This document shows positions 1 to 10,100 of a DNA stretch of 64,000 bases, in pieces. The DNA lies in the NCBI RefSeq assembly GCF_030463535.1, contig NC_132898.1, positions 22,635,662 through 22,699,661 on the forward strand, given 5' to 3'. Source of the DNA: Salminus brasiliensis (Eukaryota > Chordata > Actinopteri > Characiformes > Bryconidae). Position numbers and translations under genes: made by a program. The notes beneath the pieces were generated by a model. The model ran no database searches and had not been told where the DNA came from. It was given only the letters and a program-made list of their open reading frames with translations. Position 1 is the stretch's first letter. Every line of letters starts with the position of its first letter.

Positions 1-22
1 AACAAAAACACCACCAACTCAC

Positions 23-223
23 CATTCTCCCAGACCTCTCCACAGCCTTCTTCACCTTCCCATACGTCCCTTTCCCCAGAGTCTCCAGAAACTCGTATCT
101 GTGCTTGAGGTTGTGCTTGTGATGATGTCTCTTCACGGCTTGTCGTTTGGTCGGAGCCGGACTGGCACACTGTTCGCCGGCATGGAGACCCAAAGCTGCT
201 GACTTGGCTCCCCCACCCTCCAT
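23..223 (-). CDS. nuak2: NUAK family kinase 2, first coding exon (partial gene)
   Basis: The exon encodes 67 residues starting [11 protein letters not shown]. It contains [20 protein letters not shown] followed by the kinase glycine loop [11 protein letters not shown] at about residues 50-60, which is nearly identical to the start of vertebrate NUAK2 as I remember it. NUAK2 is an AMPK-related serine/threonine kinase activated by LKB1 and linked to actomyosin contractility and stress responses. The ATG is at 223-221 and the donor is ATG|GTGAGT, GT at 22-21, leaving phase 0. The N-terminal 25 or so residues before the conserved [10 protein letters not shown] block differ from mammals, as is usual for this region. 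The ATP-binding lysine and all later kinase motifs lie outside the window, so an intact gene cannot be confirmed. NUAK1 is the alternative paralogue, but the dstyk neighbour supports NUAK2. Confidence 0.9.
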
Positions 224-500
224 GCCTACCTGTGTTTTACTGTCCAACAAATGCATCTACAAGAACCTCTCGCTAAACAGCTCTAAACATCTGCTGTGAC
301 TCATTAAAGCTGGCCTGAGAACAAGCTGAAGACTGTCTCTACTTACTTGTGGCCGAGAGAGGCGCACGCAGTCACAGGTAGCACACTTCTACCGTCTGCT
401 TTTAACCGTGCTGCCGGCTGTAGAGCGCTGGCTCATGAATATTTATTAGTGGGCGGGGCGTCGCCGCAGGGACAGGGTTGCCAGGTTTGCGCGGCAAGCA
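224..500 (-). promoter_or_regulatory. nuak2 upstream region and 5' leader
   Basis: This 280-bp stretch directly upstream of the nuak2 start codon is moderately GC-rich. It holds a GC box (GGGCGGGGCG, 451-460) that could bind SP1-type factors, next to a CpG-containing run up to about 500. No TATA box is convincingly placed. Transcript ends are not visible, so the split between leader and promoter is unknown. Confidence 0.45.
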
Positions 501-509
501 TGTGTTACA

Positions 510-1110
510 TGCCTTAAAATCATTATTAATTATTGTCTTCATATTTTGAGATAGTATCGCTAAATAATGACTAATTTTTTATTTATTTATTTATTTTATA
601 TATTTTCGAGAACATAACCATAATAGTTTTGAGGTACTAAGTACAATTTGGGTGAATATAAATAATTTATATGCTTCTAATTTAAAATGTTAGGAAAATT
701 AGTAATTTAGCAGAGATACCAAGAAATAAAAATAAAATAAACTGAGAAAACAATTATTCTTTTGAGACACTAAGTCAGATTGTGGCTTGGTGTGGGTACA
801 CGTTCTCTGCTTTAAAATAATAATAATTATGATTAATTATTGTCTTAACATTTTGACATAGTATCGCGAAATAATAACTTTATTTTTCATATTTTCGAGA
901 ACATAGCCATTACTTTGTGATACTAAGTCATAGTTTTGAGGTACTAAGTACAATTTGGGTCAAAGTAAATAATTTATGGGGTACTAATTTAAAATCGTTT
1001 TGAAAGCAGTTAGTAATTTAGTCGAGATACCAAGTCAAAAAATAAAATACAAAGAGAAAATAATGATTCTCTTGAGACACTAAGTCAGATTTTGGCTTCA
1101 AATAATTAAT
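510..1110. repeat. AT-rich tandem duplication with ACTAAG motifs
   Basis: Two diverged copies, about 520-800 and 825-1100, follow the same order of words: TTATTGTCTT, AGATAGTATCGC or ACATAGTATCGC, TTTTCGAGAACATA, GAGGTACTAAGTACAATTTG, TAGTAATTTAG, GAGACACTAAGTCAGATT. The period is close to 300 bp. The short word GAGAYACTAAGTC also recurs inside the units. No coding potential was seen. It looks like a fish-specific dispersed repeat, but I cannot name the family. Confidence 0.7.
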
Positions 1111-1429
1111 GTATTCAAATAAATCTCAAGATTGGTATCCTGACAAAATTAGCATGACAAAATTATCCCAGATAATTCTATTTTTATTGTTTTATATAGT
1201 TATCATGGATTAGATATTTAAATTAATTTGGGTAAGTTTGACATTTCGCCATTTTCCCCATTACAGAAAAACGCAAGCAAATACAATAATTACATGGTAT
1301 ATTTGGACTCCCATCTTCTTTATTAACCATTTTATTATTCTTAAAATAATGGCATAAAATTTAAATTTAAATAAAATTTGCATGATGAACTAAATTTCAA
1401 TTATAATTATTTATTATTCAACTATTCTT
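1111..1429. other. AT-rich spacer, no feature seen
   Basis: This stretch is AT-rich, without ORFs, recognizable repeats or splice-bounded similarity to any protein I know. Confidence 0.5.
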
Positions 1430-1720
1430 TTTTGTACGTGTTCCCACCGTCTGTTGCAGTTCACACCGGCCGCCACTAGATGGAGACAAAAGACCGAGAA
1501 AGAGCTCAGCGCCGCGTCACCGCGTGTGGAATCCGAACTATTTGAAACGCTTCCTTTGTTCTGACGATAAAAGCGATCCGAGCAGCTCTGAGAGCGGAAA
1601 CCCGGACACCCGGCTGAAGACCCGGAGAAAACACACGAAAGAAAGAAAACGTTCTCATTAGAAGCAGAGTCAGAGAATGGAGTCCAAACGAAAACGAACT
1701 GTATTGCTTTCACTTTAAAG
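1430..1720. promoter_or_regulatory. isolated CpG-rich island between nuak2 and dstyk
   Basis: A roughly 290-bp block rich in CpG (GCCGCG, CACCGCG, ACCCGGACACCCGG and similar) sits abruptly in AT-rich DNA. It starts near TACGTGTTCCCACC and ends near ACGAAAACGAACTG. An ORF runs through it on the minus strand, but its product resembles nothing I recognize, so I do not call it a gene. It could be an unmethylated promoter or enhancer, a remote nuak2 leader exon, or a young insertion. Confidence 0.35.
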
Positions 1721-2116
1721 ACGGGAAAAGGATCATCATTTGTTCGGGCTTTCGTGCTGATCCAAGACGTTTAGTAAACGTGAGCTTAGGGAATCCCAAT
1801 GAGCATCAGCACTTCCGAACATCACCTTATCCAATTTTTCCCCAGAATAATTTTCTTTAGGATAATGATCTCGAGATAATAATGCTGAGACAAAATCTGT
1901 CTAAATATCTCGACATAAAGATTTTTGTTTCTACATTATTCTGCATTATGATTTAATATCACACAAATTAATCATTTTCTCCACAGTTTGACATACTAAC
2001 AATAAACTGGCATATTTCCTTTTTTTTTTTTACATTTTGAATAAGATTGACTTGACATTGATCTTGAAATCTAATAAATAATAACTTTATTAGATTTTGT
2101 ACTTAATATCTAAATA

Positions 2117-2150
2117 AAAGCTTATCTAGATATCTAGATAAAAGCTTTTT
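2117..2150. repeat. near-perfect palindrome with TCTAGATATCTAGA core
   Basis: The sequence reads AAAAGCTTATCTAGATAT and then its reverse complement with a two-base offset, so HindIII-like AAGCTT words flank a perfect TCTAGATATCTAGA centre. It lies in AT-rich intergenic DNA. Function is unknown; it may simply be a fold-back remnant of a repeat. Confidence 0.6.
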
Positions 2151-2204
2151 TAAAAAAAAAATATTCATTCATTCATTCACAATTCAGTCATTATTTATAG
2201 CTAG

Positions 2205-2300
2205 AAACATAGATAGATAGACGGATCACTTTATTAAACCCAGAGGTAAAGTCGCACATTACAGCAGCACAAACGACCAAAAATAGAGAGAACAGCAAAG
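2205..2300 (-). mobile_element. LINE 3'-end fragment (RTE/Rex3-like), GATA tail
   Basis: The words ATAGATAGATAG, ATCACTTTATTAAACCC and TTACAGCAGCAC match, in reverse orientation, the end of fish RTE-type LINEs. Those elements finish in a TTTATTGATCCC-like block next to a GATA repeat. Only about 90 bp remains and no coding part is present. Confidence 0.4.
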
Positions 2301-2459
2301 ATAAAAACCACAACAACAAAAAAAAACGTTTTGGGAAAGAAAGTCATTATTTTAAGACACTACTGTCATTATTAGGCAATCCTCGTCGTTGGGTTAATCT
2401 GTGAATTCCCCTCTGAGGAGTTTGCTCTTGTTTTGTTTATGTCAGTGATTTGACGCTGG

Positions 2460-2484
2460 ACTACGTTTCCCATGCTGCACCGCG
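2460..2484 (+). promoter_or_regulatory. ZNF143/THAP11 (SBS-type) binding site
   Basis: The 25-bp site begins ACTACGTTTCCCATG and ends CACCGCG. It fits the long SBS2 consensus, ACTACAAnTCCCAnnATGC followed by a spaced GCG, recognized by ZNF143 and THAP11 at many CpG promoters of broadly expressed genes. Its place about 1 kb upstream of the dstyk start codon, at the left edge of the CpG-rich stretch, supports a core-promoter role. Confidence 0.7.
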
Positions 2485-3329
2485 CAGGCCCAGCCTTCAA
2501 AACATCCCCACTGGCAGTGCGGCGCCCGGGCAGCGCTCAGCCTCCCTGATTTTAGACTTTGCAGTGATTAAGACATCATGTCCTGCTCAAAATAGGCCCA
2601 GTTCGGGTGCGTTTAGGGCTCAGCTCACTCCGGTGGGGGTTATAGCAGGGGTTAAATCCGCACACCCCGCCGCCGCTGGAGGAGGAAAGTCGTCCAGCTT
2701 GGAAAAATCTGCATCCCAGGATCTCGGGTTTCGCTCGGACTAACTCCGGACTGAAGGGCGGCTCGCCGCCGTAAAGGTTGTTTTTTTGGGGCGGTTAACA
2801 AGTTCTGACCTTCTCTAGGAGCTCGAAATTGCTTGTATTTTTGATTAATGGACAGTTGTGCTGAGAGCTACCCGACCGCCTCACTTCGCGTTGTTTTGGC
2901 TGTTGCAGGAACTTTGGCTAAAGCTAGCTTAGCTCCCCAAAGTTGGTGATATTGGGTCGTTTTGCGTTCCCACGCTGTTGAGGATTGGTGCTCGTATGCG
3001 GTGTAATTTTCCTCGGGGATTGTTTCTAGCCTCCTCGTGGTTTTTTCCACCCTCTCCCTCTCTTTCGCTTATGCCAAAAATACCTTTGTCAAGTCAAGTG
3101 ATCCTCTAATCCGGGCCTGCTTGGCTTTTTTTTTCTTTGCTTTCCCCGCATTGCACTGGAACCCTTCCTCTGCCCCAGCTTCCCACTTCAACCCTCCATG
3201 CTTTTGATTCCTGGACGTTTGCACGAGTTTGCAGAGTGAAGCACCTCCGCGTAAAAGCCACAATGCAGCTGTGATGGAGAAATAGGGCGGCCTGGTGTGG
3301 GACAGATTCTCTACAGCCTTTGGTTCTAC

Positions 3330-3347
3330 ATGGAGGTTCTAACATAG
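3330..3347 (+). other. upstream ORF 1 in dstyk leader
   Basis: This is a five-codon ORF (M-E-V-L-T, then TAG). The start has A at -3 is not met exactly, but G at +4 is present (ACATGG). It would be translated only if transcription starts upstream of 3330. Confidence 0.3.
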
Positions 3348-3454
3348 AACCAGCAGCAGCAGCAGCAGCGGTTCCAATAACACCACCACACTACATACGG
3401 TCAGTCTGTGCGTGTGTATGTTCCAGAAGAGCAAGTGCTGCCCACCTCTCGTGC

Positions 3455-3478
3455 ATGTGTGTGTGTGTGTGTGTGTGA
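3455..3478 (+). other. upstream ORF 2 in dstyk leader, built from GT repeat
   Basis: The ORF starts at ATG 3455-3457 and reads MCVCVCV before TGA at 3476-3478. It is in frame with the dstyk start codon at 3494, so the stop decides that translation of DSTYK cannot begin upstream. Its length depends on GT repeat number: a change of one dinucleotide would shift the frame away from this stop. Confidence 0.4.
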
Positions 3479-3493
3479 CCCATTGCCCACAGC

Positions 3494-3686
3494 ATGGAGC
3501 CTAGTGGTCCTCAGAGATCTTCTCCTCTGGCCCGCGAGCTCACGCGGGTCTTTGGGAACCATAACAAGCACGCGACGCTGCTGAGGAGGAACCTGAAGGA
3601 GACTGAAGGGTTCTTCAGAGAGATGAGACACAACTACAGCAACGCACGAGCTTCAGCATCATCCACTACAGCAGCACTGGAAGCAG
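3494..3686 (+). CDS. dstyk: dstyk coding exon 1
   Basis: This encodes residues 1-64 starting [20 protein letters not shown] and ends GAAGCAG|GTGAGA with one nt carried over. The block [14 protein letters not shown] matches the conserved N-terminal helix of DSTYK (human RQNLRETQKFFRDI). The start context is CAGCATGG. Confidence 0.9.
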
Positions 3687-4133
3687 GTGAGAACCTAAAC
3701 CCAGCTTGCAGAACACCCTGCTGCACTTGAAGCGTTAAAGGGGAAGTCCACCTGATCTCAAAATTCCCTGCAGAATTCAGTGATTCAGAACACATTCCTG
3801 AGGTTGTGCTGAGGTTCGGTGTGAAATTTTGCTTTATTGTGGAGAAATTTAGGACTCTGATTTCTTTACAGTGGGGGTGAATGGAACCAGGTGTCTGTTG
3901 CTATGATTACAAGGCAGATATGGCCATCAGACAGTTTATTCATAACCATTTGGTGTAATATGCTTCTCATATATGCAACATTATGTGATTATTAACATAC
4001 TGTAGTGAGTTTTCCATTCACAAATTTGCTAATTTTATACCCCTACGGTTTGTAGGTGCCTCACATGTAGGTGTCTGTTATAATTACAGGTGTCAAAGAA
4101 GTTGTTTACAGAAATGACTGAGCAATATGTCTT

Positions 4134-4215
<82 letters not shown>

Positions 4216-7036
4216 CTAAGCCTGAGGTTCATGGTTTCAATCACCATAGATTTCCACAGATTATAATGTAGAGTCTTTTGTAATGTGCACATTCCTAAAG
4301 TTGACGTCACACAGGCACAGGCGTCTCACTTCACGGTTACCCACCAAATCCTTCTTAGCAGCCCCCCCCCCCCCCCCCCCCCCCCCCAGGGCAAACAGTT
4401 CTGAAAGGACTGATGGTCGAACACGTGACTTTCACTTCAGCTGTGTCATCGCTCGTTCACAGTATCCGTCTCCATCACATTTTCCATGCTCTTCTTAAGA
4501 AATGGTGTAAAACAGGTGGATGGAAATCCCTGTTATGGCACAGAAGCTTTACATTTGCAGCGCTGACTGGTCAGGAATGGTCTGCGAGACCATTCAGTTA
4601 CACCATATGATGAACTTATGTCTGATCTCTTTAGATCACGTCGTTCAGCATCTGAGCTGTTGAAGATGATCATGGCTGCGCTCACATTTGAAAGCTCTTT
4701 AAAGAAGCAGTTTTCTGAAAATTCAGTCTCATGTTTAAACCCTGCCCCCAATTCAGTCGATCAGCCAACCAGCCGAGACCTGTTTAGCGTCTGATGTGTG
4801 CTTCTTTAGTTTACAACGGGAGATGCTAGGCTGATGTTGCTAACAAACTCTGGACTTAGACTATCATCAGTCTCATCTCTGTAAACACAACCCTAAAAAC
4901 ATTTGGCTGTCGACTCGTCTCTTAAAAGTCGTCCAGATGTGTGTTCACAAATGGGTAAATGGGTGTGGTTTAGAACATGGTGTGACTTTCTTTAGTCTAT
5001 AAACGTGAATGTAAACTGGGGCGGCAAAATGTCAAATCACAGTATTGATGGTTATTGTGACCGTGTACACCAGAATGTGTTTTTCGGAATAGCATTGACA
5101 TCAGCAGCGCTTTAAGAACTAGCTGCATACAGTGTGTTTCATAGAAAGGGGGCGTCTATGTTAGTTCAGCCATGTCACTCCTCTGCTGCATTCTCTTCAC
5201 TGGCTTCCTGTAGCTGCGGCCTGCATCAGATTCAAACCCCTGATGTTGGCCTACAAAGCCAAGAATGGATCATCCCCTCCGTACTTGATGGCGATGGTCA
5301 AAAGCCGATCTGCGCCAAGTGCCCTTCCAGCGTCAAGTACGGCTCGGCTTGACCTGCCATCCTTTAAGATTCACGGAAGAGAAGCGTCCAGGCTTTTTTC
5401 TGTGGTGGAACGACCCTCCCCTGGGTGTCCGAACAGCAGGGTCGCTCACTGTCTTAAAACACACACTGAAGACCCACCTCTTCCAAGAGTACTTGGGTGA
5501 AGTGTAGTGTGGGGTATCATGGTCTCATCTTTTTGCTGACTTTTGTATTTAGTATCGTTGAAGCTTATATGCTTATAGGATCTTTTGGATCCTAGTCTAT
5601 ACAAACTAGCTCTGGATATTTTCTGAATACTGAGCACTTTTGTAAGTCGCTCTGGAGAGGAGCGTCTGCTAAATGCCTTACATATAAATGTAAATGTGTA
5701 TTCCTAGTGCAATAAAGGGTTTGTAGTACTGAAAATGCGGTCTTTCACTGTCCCTTCAGTAATGGAACCTTCCTGGTGCTATACAGAGCCCATTTAAGCT
5801 TTTCGAAGATTATTTAAATTGCCACGATTTTGCATAGAACCACTAGCTTTACCAGACTGATGTGTAACTGGGTTAAAAACCACCCGTTTTGAGCTCTGCA
5901 GTGTTTACTTGAAGCCATTTCCCTGAGCTGGGTGTGTGACAATGAACAGCTAAACCAGTTCTGCTGCTGTTTGGTTTTCTGCTGTGAAAGCGCCTCTTTT
6001 AAGGCCTCGTTTCTGAAGCGCTCTCTGTCTGCGCAGTTGCTGCTTTACAGGAACGTTCAGGGTTTGTGTTTGTCCATTTCTGCCTGTTTCTGATGCCTGT
6101 ATTTAAACAGTAAACACTGTGTTTGATATGGTTGTCTCGTAGATTGAGGTGTGTCTGTCAAACCTGAGGTTATTCCACTTATTTTAAGACTGATTTTATT
6201 GAAAAATGAAATGCTGCTGTCGGACTAATGAGCTACATGGTCCTGCTGCATGTGTGTGCATTATGCTAAACAAGGTTATTAAGTGCTACAGTGATCAGGA
6301 TGTTCATTGACCATCACTGGAATGGATATTGGATCTACAAGGTGACACACATTGCTGGATAAGTAGACTTCTGATTGGTGTAGAGGCCTGATATCTCGCT
6401 GCTGTTCAAAATAAGTCTCTGCTAACATTAAATAAACAACAGAAATGCCCACAAAGTGATTTACAGTGAAACAGCGTCACTGTAAAAGCTATGAGTGGAT
6501 TAGTGGTTGGTGATGTTTGTATTCTGAAGACGCATTTCCACAGTAAAACGCAAGTAACAACGCTTACAGCTGGTCTCTGCACTGATAAGGTCCAGAGTTA
6601 TTAATTCTTATGTAAGGCAGGTGTTTCTGAGGTGGACCTCTGAGGGTTGTTCAATGAGAGGCAGCGTCTGTTAGCAGCTGAGCGCTGGCCCTGGCGCAGG
6701 TTCTCTCTGATCTGTTCTCTGCTGTGTGAACGGTGGAAAATGGCCAATAGGATTTAGATTTCAGAAATAAGGGGCTTAGAGTTCCAGAACAAGGCTGTAT
6801 TCACCAGCGAGGGGAACCAGCACAGCTCCAAAGTGTAGTCCAGGAGTGTTTGTTGGGCCTCACTGAACCAAACCCTTCCTGTAAGAGTAGCTGGAGTTAA
6901 TCTCCTTAGACCAGCACTGTGACAGATCTACACTAGATTCAGTTAGTTGTTCTTACAAGTTCTTCTTATCAGGAAATAATGTTTCCATTTTTGGTGGTCT
7001 ATATATATATATAAAAAAAAAATAAAAAAAAAAATA

Positions 7037-7102
<66 letters not shown>

Positions 7103-10100
7103 CACATATTAGTAAAAAAAAATACTAATAATTGAATGGGTTATTTATTGGATAAATATTCTCTCTCACTAGGTTAGGTGGTGGTGTTTGGGTAACTCGT
7201 CTTCACGAATAAACCAAATTCAGTCCATGTTCTAGATCCCACATAATTGAGTCTATTAGAGAGCACCTTCTTCTGGTTTGAGAAGAGTGGGTGTTGGTGA
7301 AAGCCTTTTGTTTGTACCGTCCATCCTCCCACGTGGTCCCGTGTGGTCGCTTGTGGGGCTCCCGGCCAAACAAACGTGATTCAGAAGCTGATTAATGCGT
7401 TCTTAGCCTGAAGTTGCGGCACAAACAGGTGGCTGAGGGTTTAACAGTTTTAACAGCTGAGGAATTCTTGGGTAATTTGTAAACAAAGTTGAAATGAACC
7501 ATTTACAGTTTTCTGTTCAGCTCCTCAAGAACTGTAGGCAGTGAAAGTAGAGTTTATCGGCCAGCTGACGTTTTTTAAATACTCCATAAATAGTTGATCA
7601 GTTCAGTGTATGAACTGCGCTCCCTTAGTTTAGACTGGAGCTATGAAGTTAGCGTAGCTAAGTCAAGGAAGCCTATTAGCAATGTGCTAAATCCTCTGTA
7701 CGGTTTCAGAAACCACATAATCAAGATTACTGAACACTTTTTGAGGGGAGAGTGTGTGATGTGATGATTTAGCATCAAGCTAACTGGGGGGGTATAAGCT
7801 AACGTTACTTGTTGGCATACTTACCAAGCCACATGTCAGCTGACTGTGTTTGTGTTAAAAGGGGAAAACTGGGGAACTTAACCCGAAACTATCTTTAGAA
7901 ATGTAATGCTTGAGTTCTGGAGTGGGGAACAGGGGGTCCTGCTCCTAACCTGACTAATTAACAAGTGAGTTGTATCAGGTGTGTGTTTTTGCGTGTTGGT
8001 GCTGTATCCATCAAACAGGGAGGGAGCTCTGCGGCGAGAGCGTGCGAGAGCACTGCAAACACTGTGAGCAGTAACAGCAACCTGTTAAAACCTGCTGTTT
8101 TTCAGGACCCCTGACTTAGATGTTTGATCAGTGGGATGTGTCTGCTGTTGCCGCAGCTGGGAGAAGTTCTTCTGGATGGTTTTTGGTCTGACCAGTCAGT
8201 AGGTTCTGCTGCAGGGATGCTCTAAATCGCAGTGGACAGATTTAGATTAGATTCAGCTTCGGCATTGCACGGTACAAGTACAGGACAAATATGGGATACA
8301 TGCATATATACAGACAAGTAAGGGTGTGGAGGAATGTGAATCTTAGCTGTAGATCTAGATTCAGACGTGGGCCGATTCTGAATCTATTGGCACGTCCAAA
8401 TAGATTTTCCAAGCTTTAATTAATAACCTAATGCTGACGGAACGCGAAAGGCAGAACTTGGAAGTGCTGAAGTGCAGCACCAGACCGCGTATGTGAATGT
8501 GTGCACATAACCGACAAGATGGATGAGCAAGAAGACTGGCAGTCGCATAGAAGCACATTGGCTCTTTTTGGCAGCAACTAGAACCTGGCGTTTTTTGTTA
8601 ATGCCAGCCATTATTGCCAGGGATTTGAGTCCATATTCAGTCGGAGAGAACCAGGGCTTTCACGCTATGTTACACTCTTTTGAGCTGAGCAACCACAGCG
8701 TCCCAACTCGAAAATATTTTGCTGACGCAACGATTCCCTCTCTCTGCAACCAGACCAAAGCTGAAGTCCTACATGTGAAATGCTATGCCCACATGCTAAA
8801 CCTGGCCGCTCAGTGAGTGCTCACTGTGTCAAGCCAACCTTCTAATTGATTTCCATTCATATTCATTCCATTTGTTTCATTAATAAGAGATATTGGAAGT
8901 AAATGTATTATGGATTGTTACAAATACTAATACAAATACTAATGCTTTAAAAGTACCAAGTAGAGTCACACAGTGAGGGAGATTCCTACCCCTCCAGACA
9001 AGTATAAAAGAAATAAATGCAGACAGGTAGGGGTTAATGAGGAGATAAATGCAGTGAATATAAAATACGCAGATACAGTGCAAACAAGACCAATAATGAA
9101 GTATGATTGAACAGTTATGTAAACAGTGTGATGATGGTTGAGGGAGTATTGGTGTCTTGGGGTTTAGGAGGGTGAAGGAAGCTATTTTTACCAGCAGGTT
9201 GCTGATGTGGCAGCTGAGGTTCCCGAAGTCTTCTCTGTGAGACATCCATGATGCAAATGTAAATGCACAAATGCAACAAATACAGCATCCAGAAAGCATC
9301 TGAAGACATACCTGCTGCACAGTGGCTGGAATAGTAGAGGTTGATGTACGTTCATGATCCCAATCACAATATTACTGATGCTTGCTAACTCACAGTACAC
9401 CTGAAGTCTGTCTCTCCAAGCCCTTTTAGTCAGGTACCTGGTTAAAGCCCTCTCCACATGTGTCCGGATTGTTTTGAAAGTAGCTGTATGGACTGTTTTT
9501 TCCATCAGAAGCAGAGCAGTACCTGAGGCTGAAACTTGGACCGAAATACAACAAAAACTCCACTACAGTGCAGACCACCCACCTCAGACCACAGCATCTG
9601 CCACTACACTTGGCCCTGTTGACAAAGTAATATTACTTACATTTTTACTACATACGTACTAGACTATGCAATAATTAGTAATCTTTTCTAATATCTAGAG
9701 CATCTGTTTTTACTACGGTAATGAGAGTATAAAAGCATTAAAGTTTTCAGTCTCTCCCTTCGTTTTGGTGATGCTGAGTTTCTCGGCTCTACTCTGAAGT
9801 TTTTTTTTGTTGCTGTTTGCCGTTAAGAGTAAGAATATTTTTACCTGTCTGGTCATGTGCGAGTGGATTCTGTCCAGAATCCCGCTCTTTACTGAGCTCT
9901 CCGGCAGAAAAAGAGCCTCCGCAGGTTCAGGGTGGAGTTTCAAAAGCTGAGTCTATTCAGAGAAGGTTCTCAATCATTTAGGGGTAATTTAATACTGGAG
10001 TATTCGTTTATGTTGGTGTTCGGTTCTCTTTCTAGCATTTGGTGGCTTTGTTTTTATTTTACACCATAAAAGTGTTAGCCTAAACTACCATAACTGATCA

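Larger units (their letters stand above)
2440..3493 (+). promoter_or_regulatory. dstyk promoter and 5' leader
   Basis: The region from about 2440 is CpG-enriched compared with its surroundings and ends at the dstyk start codon. A ZNF143/THAP11-type site lies at 2460-2484, a good candidate for the core promoter, with the transcription start somewhere in 2490-2800. The leader contains short upstream ORFs at 3330-3347 and 3455-3478, the second made of a GT microsatellite. An in-frame TGA at 3476-3478 precedes the start codon. A leader intron cannot be excluded. Confidence 0.55.

Noticed and set aside
1414..1713. A 99-codon minus-strand ORF in the CpG-rich island
   Set aside because: No similarity recognized, and GC-rich DNA has few stops by chance.
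9188..9505. A 105-codon minus-strand ORF ([18 protein letters not shown]) considered as a transposase piece
   Set aside because: It vaguely suggests a DNA-binding basic stretch, but no family motif could be named and other ORFs overlap it. Not enough to call.
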